A DNA stretch of 9,480 bases, from contig JBPCWZ010000177.1 in the NCBI GenBank assembly GCA_051009015.1, forward strand, positions 1 to 9,480. The letters are read 5' to 3'. The notes under the pieces are model-generated. The model had not been told where the DNA came from. It did not search any database and saw nothing but the letters and a program-made list of their open reading frames with translations. Positions 5,261 through 9,480 of this stretch are shown here, piece after piece (position 1 is the stretch's first letter; each line of letters opens with the position of its first letter). The position numbers and the translations under genes were made by a program. The DNA comes from JAHRAH01 sp051009015 (GTDB lineage: Bacteria > Pseudomonadota > Gammaproteobacteria > Tethybacterales > Persebacteraceae).

Positions 5261-5424
5261 TTCTCTCCTCCTTTGTTTGGAAGTTGATACCTTAAACGAG
5301 TTAAGGTTAATCGTTTTGCGTTTGCGCGGCGGCGTGACGGACTGTATCCTGCCCCGGCGGGGGCATCGTTTGCAACTCTGAATATTAAGCTGCAGAAAAA
5401 ATTGATTCCTCGCAATATATGCAT
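5257..5424 (-). CDS. 55-residue small ORF, first of an AT-rich small-gene operon
   Basis: A 55-residue ORF: a short hydrophobic N-terminus (MHILRGINFFCSLIF), an Ala/Gly turn, then a strongly basic half containing YSPSRRR and LTLTRLRYQL. TAAGGAG sits 7 bases before the ATG. The stop overlaps the start of the 29-residue ORF (ATGA), and the ends of these two small proteins resemble each other. It lies about 95 nt downstream of the predicted start from the 5527-5556 promoter. A TGCCCC-CGCC-GGGGCA hairpin lies within the coding DNA. I do not recognise a family. The reading is supported by initiation signals and the shared motif, not by homology. Confidence 0.4.
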   Translation of the reverse strand: MHILRGINFFCSLIFRVANDAPAGAGYSPSRRRANAKRLTLTRLRYQLPNKGGEK

Positions 5425-5526
5425 AAATTAAACTCCTTATCATTAAAGTTAAACGAACGGTGCACGGGCATCTTGCAAAGCCCACGCTTTTTGTCGCGGC
5501 ACTCCTCCCCCGCCACACTATCCAGT

Positions 5527-5556
5527 ATTATACCACACTTTTACCCGCAATCCCAA
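5527..5556 (-). promoter_or_regulatory. Strong extended -10 promoter for the small-ORF operon
   Basis: Minus strand: TTGGGA (5551-5556), 18-bp spacer, TATAAT (5527-5532) preceded by TGG (extended -10). Predicted start near 5520. It lies directly after the truncated HEPN/RES-like gene and separates that gene from the small ORFs. Confidence 0.7.
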
Positions 5557-5584
5557 GCTTTTTTCGTTCTTTTTTGGCACAATG

Positions 5585-5932
5585 TTATGTTTTCCTAACC
5601 CAACGATTATCTGGCAAAGCGCCCATCAAGTCATCCCGAAGTTCATCGGACATTATCCCCAAATCAAAGAGGATATCATCAGTGCCGATGGAATCCTCGT
5701 AGGGCGCGCAGTTATCCGCATCATCCCATTCGGGGAGGATATGCTCGTCAAGGATGTACTTGGACACAAAATCCAAATGCACAACTTCCCTGTTTCGGCA
5801 GTAAGAACACTTCCGCCTACCGGGTTTTTGGGCGTAAGAATCCTTGATGAAACTTTGTACCCCCTCGTCCTCAAAGCAATTCGCGCAAACGAATTTGCTT
5901 TTGGGGCGGTTTATGTCATTTATTACTCGCAC
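5585..5932 (-). CDS. Solitary HEPN/RES N-terminal domain-like zinc-finger protein (RES domain absent)
   Basis: A 115-residue protein matching, by eye, the N-terminal domain found in front of RES toxins. It has two CxxC pairs (CANC, residues 16-19; CSYC, 42-45), the phrase VCANCFEDEGVQSFI, then APYEDS, TDDILFDLG and MGALPDNRW. In the full-length proteins I recall, the last block leads into a linker and the NAD-attacking RES domain; here translation stops four residues after the Trp. No RES sequence appears in the other frames downstream, where a promoter begins instead. The only reasonable start in frame is GTG at 5932, overlapping the nrdA stop by 10 bp with GAGG almost touching it, so expression would depend on nrdA translation. 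It may be a remnant, an antitoxin-like decoy or a functional stand-alone domain. The family call rests on remembered pattern. Confidence 0.65.
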   Translation of the reverse strand: MRVINDINRPKSKFVCANCFEDEGVQSFIKDSYAQKPGRRKCSYCRNREVVHLDFVSKYILDEHILPEWDDADNCAPYEDSIGTDDILFDLGIMSDELRDDLMGALPDNRWVRKT

Positions 5933-8823
5933 CCCTCGCAGGTCGGGTCGTCTATGGGGCAGAGTTTGTTGGGGTTGGCGTTGGCGGGGGGGGCTTCGGC
6001 GGGGACATCGTTTAAGCCGCCGGTGCGGGTTGTCGGTTTGTCGGTGCTGCTTGCGCCGAGCGTGCGCAAGTAATAGGTCGTCTTCAAGCCGCGCAGCCAT
6101 GCCAAACGATACATCTCTTCCAGTTTGCGCCCCGAAGGTTGTGCCATGTACAAGTTTAGCGATTGCGCCTGGTCAATCCACTTTTGGCGGCGGGCGGCGC
6201 ATTCTATCAGCCATTTCGGGTCTATGTCAAACGCCGTCGGATAGCGCGCCCGGACTTCTTCCGGAATGCGCTCTATTTGGTCGGTCCTGCCGTCGTAATA
6301 TTTGATGTCCTGCAGCATCATCTCGTCCCACAAGCCGAGATCTTGCAACTCGCGCACCAAATAGCGGTTGGAAACCGTGAAATCGCCCGACAAGTTGGAT
6401 TTGACATAAATGTTCTGGTAGGTCGGCTCTATGGATGCGCTGACGCCGACAATGTTTGCTATCGTCGCCGTCGGCGCGATGGCTACGCAATTGGAATTGC
6501 GCATGCCGTGCTTCTTTATGCGCGCGCGCAGGTTGTTCCAATCGCGGCGGGTGGATATGTCCGCCTGCAAAAACGGGCTGTCTATGCGCCCGCCTTCCAT
6601 CGGCAAATCCGCGCTGCTTTCGGCATCGCCGCGCTCTTTTGCCAGCATCCGCAAAGTGTCCGGCGGCATAATGCCGCGGCTCCACAAACTGCCGTCAAAA
6701 CTTTCATATTTGCCGCGCTCCTTCGCCAAATCGCACGAGGCATCGTAGGCGTAATAGCAAACCGTCTCCATCGTGTTGTCGGCAAACTCCACGGCGGCAT
6801 CCGAGTTATACGGCACGCCCAACTCATAAAGGCAATCCTGAAAACCCATCAAACCCAAACCGACCGGGCGATGGCGCTTGTTGGAGTTTTTTGCTTTGTC
6901 CACGGCGTAATAGTTTATGTCTATGACATTGTCAAGCATGCGCATCGCCGTGCGCACTGTCTTCGCCAGTTGTTGTTCGTTCAGTTCGCCGTCTTGCAGG
7001 TGCGCATGCAAATTGACCGAGCCGAGGTTGCACACGGCTATCTCTTTCTCGTTGGTGTTCAGTGTTATCTCGGTGCAAAGGTTGGACGAATGCACAACCC
7101 CGCAATGCTGCTGCGGCGAGCGGACATTGCACGCATCCTTAAAAGTTATCCACGGATGCCCGGTCTCAAAAAGCATCCCCAGCATCTTGCGCCACAAATC
7201 GCGCGCCGGAATGGTCTTGGATAGTATCTCGCCGCGCGCCGCCTTTTCCTCATAGCCGACATAAGCGCGCTCAAACTCGGCGCCGAATTTGTCGTGAAGC
7301 CCCGGCACATCGCTGGGCGAAAACAAAGTCCAATCTTCAAGCCGCGCCACGCGCTTCATAAACAAGTCCGGCACCCAATTGGCGGTGTTCATATCGTGCG
7401 CGCGGCGGCGTTCATCGCCGGTGTTCTTGCGCAGTTCCAAAAATGCCGGTAAGTCCAAATGCCATGTTTCGAGGTAGGCGCAAACCGCGCCTTTGCGCTT
7501 GCCGCCCTGATTTACCGCAACGGCGGTGTCATTGACAATCTTGAGAAAAGGCACAACGCCTTGCGATTTGCCGTTTGTTCCCTGAATGTGCGAGCCCATC
7601 GCCCGCACCGGCGTCCAGTCGTTGCCCAAACCTCCGGCGAACTTGGCGAGCAGGGCGTTTTCCTGATAGGCGAGGAAGATGTTTTTGAGGTCGTCGGCAA
7701 CCGTCGTCAGATAACAACTGGAAAGTTGCGAATGGCGCGTGCCGGAATTGAACAGAGTCGGCGTGCTGCTCATAAAACGAAACGACGACAACAACTCATA
7801 AAACTCCGCCGCCCGCGCCGTCGGGTCTTTTTCGCCGATGGCAAGCCCCATCGCCACGCGCATAAAAAAGGTCTGCGGCATTTCAATGCGCCGCCCGCCA
7901 ATGTGGAGCAAATAGCGGTCGTATAGCGTCTGCAAGCCGAGGTAATGAAACTGCAAATCCCGCTCGGGGCGGATGGCATTGCCAAGTGCCTGCAAGTCAA
8001 ACTTCGTCGCCATTTGCGGCGACAGCAACTCCGCGCCTTTGGCTATCATATCGCGCAAGTGTTCCGGATACAATGCCGACATCTGCGCCAAACCAACGCG
8101 ATGACCGAATACTTCGTGCCGCAGCGAATCCAGCAAAAGGCGCGCGCTGACAAAAGAATACTCCGGTTCAACTTCAATAAGCGCCCGCGCCGAAAGGCAC
8201 AAAGCGGATTCCACTTCGTCATCGGAAATGCCGTCGTACATTTCATTGAGGGCGGCGCGCAAAACCCGCGCGGCATCGGTGCGCGGCAGGTTATGACATG
8301 CGGCGATGGTTTTTTCTTGCAAGTAATGGACATCCAGCGTGCCGATGCTGCCGTCGGCGGCGCGGGTTTTCATCTCTTGCGGCAGGATCTTGCGGGCGGT
8401 TTCGGCGCGGGCTTTGGCGCGCTCGGCGCGATACAACATATAAGCCCGCCCGACTTCATGATATTCGGAGCGCATCAGCGCAAGTTCCACCTGGTCTTGT
8501 ATCGCTTCAATGTGAAAGGTCGCGGACATCGGGTTGCGCGCCTGCAATTTGGCGAGGACTTCGGCGCTGGCGGCGGCGATAAAATCGCGCACCGATTGTG
8601 CGGATGCGGCGGGCGCGCCGACCTTGGCGATGAACGCCTTGCTGACGGCGGCGGTTATCTTGTTGGCGTCAAAAGGCGCGACCGCGCCGTTTCTGCGTAT
8701 GACTTTGTATTCCCGGCGCGCGCCGCCGCCGATGACATTGACGGCTTTGTCTTCGCCGTTGCCGTTCGCCCGCGCGTGCGGCAAATGGCGAAGACCCGCC
8801 CCGATAACCTGATGTCTGTCCAT
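5923..8823 (-). CDS. nrdA: Class I ribonucleoside-diphosphate reductase, alpha (catalytic) subunit
   Basis: A 966-residue catalytic subunit that reduces NDPs to dNDPs using the radical supplied by NrdB. An ATP-cone for overall allosteric control spans about residues 38-130 (VIRRNGAVAPFDANKITAAV). A second, degenerate cone-like segment follows (about 153-235), as in Pseudomonas NrdA. Active-site residues are C370 (SSCYL; E. coli C225), N581, C583 and E585 (NLCTE; N437, C439, E441) and C598 (VCNLGS; C462). Radical-path tyrosines are Y917 and Y918 (TTYYLR). PTATIANI forms the phosphate-binding loop. The C-terminus carries shuttle cysteines C962 and C965 (CEGC), plus C955. The start at 8823 is preceded by GAGGGA at a slightly long spacing. 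nrdB is not adjacent but lies 4.3 kb downstream in another operon. Confidence 0.98.
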   Translation of the reverse strand: MDRHQVIGAGLRHLPHARANGNGEDKAVNVIGGGARREYKVIRRNGAVAPFDANKITAAVSKAFIAKVGAPAASAQSVRDFIAAASAEVLAKLQARNPMSATFHIEAIQDQVELALMRSEYHEVGRAYMLYRAERAKARAETARKILPQEMKTRAADGSIGTLDVHYLQEKTIAACHNLPRTDAARVLRAALNEMYDGISDDEVESALCLSARALIEVEPEYSFVSARLLLDSLRHEVFGHRVGLAQMSALYPEHLRDMIAKGAELLSPQMATKFDLQALGNAIRPERDLQFHYLGLQTLYDRYLLHIGGRRIEMPQTFFMRVAMGLAIGEKDPTARAAEFYELLSSFRFMSSTPTLFNSGTRHSQLSSCYLTTVADDLKNIFLAYQENALLAKFAGGLGNDWTPVRAMGSHIQGTNGKSQGVVPFLKIVNDTAVAVNQGGKRKGAVCAYLETWHLDLPAFLELRKNTGDERRRAHDMNTANWVPDLFMKRVARLEDWTLFSPSDVPGLHDKFGAEFERAYVGYEEKAARGEILSKTIPARDLWRKMLGMLFETGHPWITFKDACNVRSPQQHCGVVHSSNLCTEITLNTNEKEIAVCNLGSVNLHAHLQDGELNEQQLAKTVRTAMRMLDNVIDINYYAVDKAKNSNKRHRPVGLGLMGFQDCLYELGVPYNSDAAVEFADNTMETVCYYAYDASCDLAKERGKYESFDGSLWSRGIMPPDTLRMLAKERGDAESSADLPMEGGRIDSPFLQADISTRRDWNNLRARIKKHGMRNSNCVAIAPTATIANIVGVSASIEPTYQNIYVKSNLSGDFTVSNRYLVRELQDLGLWDEMMLQDIKYYDGRTDQIERIPEEVRARYPTAFDIDPKWLIECAARRQKWIDQAQSLNLYMAQPSGRKLEEMYRLAWLRGLKTTYYLRTLGASSTDKPTTRTGGLNDVPAEAPPANANPNKLCPIDDPTCEGCE

Positions 8824-8870
8824 TTTTTCCGTCCCTCTGTGGTTTGTAATTCTTAAGCGTCATCCGCACA

Positions 8871-8895
8871 CGCCGAATGCACATCGGCGATTATA
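8871..8895 (-). promoter_or_regulatory. nrdA promoter with inverted repeat over the start point
   Basis: TATAAT on the minus strand at 8890-8895 predicts a start near 8883 and a roughly 60-nt leader; no good -35 is visible. An inverted repeat CGCCGA-N7-TCGGCG (8871-8889) begins directly after the -10 and covers the start point, a position where a repressor could act. I saw no convincing pair of NrdR boxes. Confidence 0.5.
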
Positions 8896-9107
8896 CCCCA
8901 CATAATTTGCCCCGGCGACTTGCGCCATTTACCATTTCTCTAACGGCGATAATATTCCCGCATGTCAAATTTTCTTATCCGCTCGCCGCCCAAAGACCAT
9001 CATAAAAACACAGCATCATCACAACAAAATCCGCCAAATAACAATAAAAAACACTATCTTCTGCCGTAATTATGGCGCGGCGCAAATCGCGGCGCCGCGA
9101 TACGAGG
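8896..9107. other. Intergenic region between ccmD and nrdA
   Basis: No solid gene is visible. It contains a perfect 16-bp palindrome at 9086-9101, an overlapping 8-bp hairpin (9076-9083 with 9092-9099) that lacks a U-tract on either strand, and a polar 35-codon plus-strand reading frame (8962-9069). That frame has no Shine-Dalgarno and a -10-like box just upstream, and is not convincing. The hairpin could still mark the end of the ccm transcript. Confidence 0.5.
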
Positions 9108-9251
9108 TTAATGGTCGCGGCGCAGGGCGCGGCGTTTTTGTTGCCATGCGTATATTATGTTTGCCGCCAAAACGATGGCGGTGATGGCAAAAGCCGACCA
9201 CACATAGCCGCCATAGCCGCCCATGTCCAAAAATGTCATCAGCGCATTCAT
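9108..9251 (-). CDS. ccmD: Heme exporter protein CcmD
   Basis: A 47-residue single-pass membrane protein of the system I cytochrome c maturation pathway, which helps release holo-CcmE from the CcmABC heme-handling complex. It shows the family pattern: a short N-terminus with MGGYGGYVWSAF, one membrane helix (about residues 16-35), then a basic cytoplasmic tail (QQKRRALRR). The start at 9251 overlaps the ccmC stop by four bases (ATGA), with GAGGGA upstream. A longer in-frame reading upstream is only the antisense-free extension into ccmC and is not expected. It is the last ccm gene here; the rest of the operon presumably lies beyond 9480. Confidence 0.9.
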   Translation of the reverse strand: MNALMTFLDMGGYGGYVWSAFAITAIVLAANIIYAWQQKRRALRRDH

Positions 9252-9480
9252 ATCCGCATTCCCTCTTTGCCTTTTGCCGACATTTCCCTTTTGCCCCTTT
9301 GCATTTTCAATATCTCCGCTTGCGCCAGCAGCAAAACGACAAGTGCATACAAAACCATAAACGCCGCCGCCATTGTCAAAAGCGGATATAGCATTTGCGG
9401 ATGCATCGCCGGACCATCGGCGCGAAAGACCGTCGCCGGTTGATGCAGCGTATTCCACCAATCCACCGAAAAATGCACCA
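9248..9480 (-). CDS. ccmC: Heme exporter protein CcmC, C-terminal part
   Basis: The last 77 or so residues of CcmC, the inner-membrane heme-handling protein that delivers heme to CcmE. The stretch VDWWNTLHQPATVF is characteristic of the periplasmic loop after the tryptophan-rich heme-binding segment. It is followed by a membrane helix (LYPLLTMAAAFMVLYALVVL) and a hydrophilic Lys/Arg/Glu-rich tail. The 5' part, including the WWD segment, is outside the window. It overlaps ccmD by four bases, typical of the ccmABCDE order. Confidence 0.93.
   Translation of the reverse strand, partial: VHFSVDWWNTLHQPATVFRADGPAMHPQMLYPLLTMAAAFMVLYALVVLLLAQAEILKMQRGKREMSAKGKEGMRI

Noticed and set aside
5261..5518. 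115-codon version of the 29-residue ORF starting at GTG 5518
   Set aside because: The upstream part overlaps the 55-codon ORF, has no conserved features, and the internal ATG has a much better Shine-Dalgarno sequence.
5585..5932. Frameshifted full-length RES toxin
   Set aside because: I read the downstream minus strand in the other frames and found no RES-like sequence; a promoter and small ORFs occupy it instead.
6163..7224. Plus-strand frame of 353 codons, and another at 7945-8856
   Set aside because: Both are antisense shadows of nrdA, a fully motif-supported gene; long antisense frames are expected at this codon bias.
8669..8884. 71-codon minus-strand frame starting 5 bases after the nrdA -10 box
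   Set aside because: It runs out of frame into nrdA, with an Arg-rich translation and no family features; nrdA itself explains the transcript.
8962..9069. 35-codon plus-strand ORF in the ccmD-nrdA gap
   Set aside because: Asn/Lys/Gln/Pro-rich, no Shine-Dalgarno, and only a weak -10-like box; it cannot be separated from chance.

Overview
The window looks like a chromosomal segment of a Gram-negative proteobacterium, most likely gammaproteobacterial. Three things support this. NrdA is about 966 residues long, with an N-terminal ATP-cone, a second cone-like segment and a CxxC tail, as in Pseudomonas-type class I enzymes. The end of a system I cytochrome c maturation operon (ccmC-ccmD) is present. 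There is also a small lipoprotein with a clear lipobox. No genus is assigned. Core genes are moderately GC-rich and use G/C at most third positions; the stretch around 4690-5460 is visibly more AT-rich.

Layout from right to left, minus strand unless stated. The ccmC 3' end (9248-9480) and ccmD (9108-9251) overlap by four bases. After a roughly 280 bp gap with its own promoter comes nrdA (5923-8823), the catalytic subunit of class I ribonucleotide reductase. Its stop is overlapped by a short gene (5585-5932) that resembles only the N-terminal zinc-finger/HEPN part of RES-type toxins. An extended -10 promoter near 5530 then leads into three small AT-rich ORFs: 55 aa, 29 aa and a 127-aa cysteine-rich protein. 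They face a plus-strand multi-TM membrane protein (4114-4611) and a plus-strand small lipoprotein (3748-3981).

Between 3373 and 3747 lies a dense divergent control region. On the plus strand, a promoter starts a transcript whose predicted first base opens a 19-bp closing helix of a compact three-way-junction RNA upstream of the lipoprotein. On the minus strand, a promoter is followed within about 50 nt by a perfect hairpin plus U8, which sits immediately before the start codon of a NYN-domain nuclease gene.

The leftmost operon, on the minus strand, is NYN nuclease (2689-3372), orphan beta-class DNA methyltransferase (1659-2621), nrdB (595-1662, ATGA overlap with the methyltransferase) and a lysine-rich histone H1-like protein (238-540), closed by a strong intrinsic terminator (179-215). 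Beyond it, a probable gene start runs off the window.

The main unusual point is that nrdA and nrdB, usually neighbours, are separated by about 4.3 kb of accessory DNA. nrdB has become translationally coupled to a DNA methyltransferase, so dNTP synthesis, DNA modification, a PIN/NYN nuclease and a nucleoid protein share one transcriptional unit. The strongest candidates for undescribed biology are the structured RNA, the attenuated nuclease leader, the solitary HEPN/RES N-terminal domain and the small-ORF operon whose two peptides share a motif. All functional statements come from reading the sequence and from family knowledge; no database search was run.
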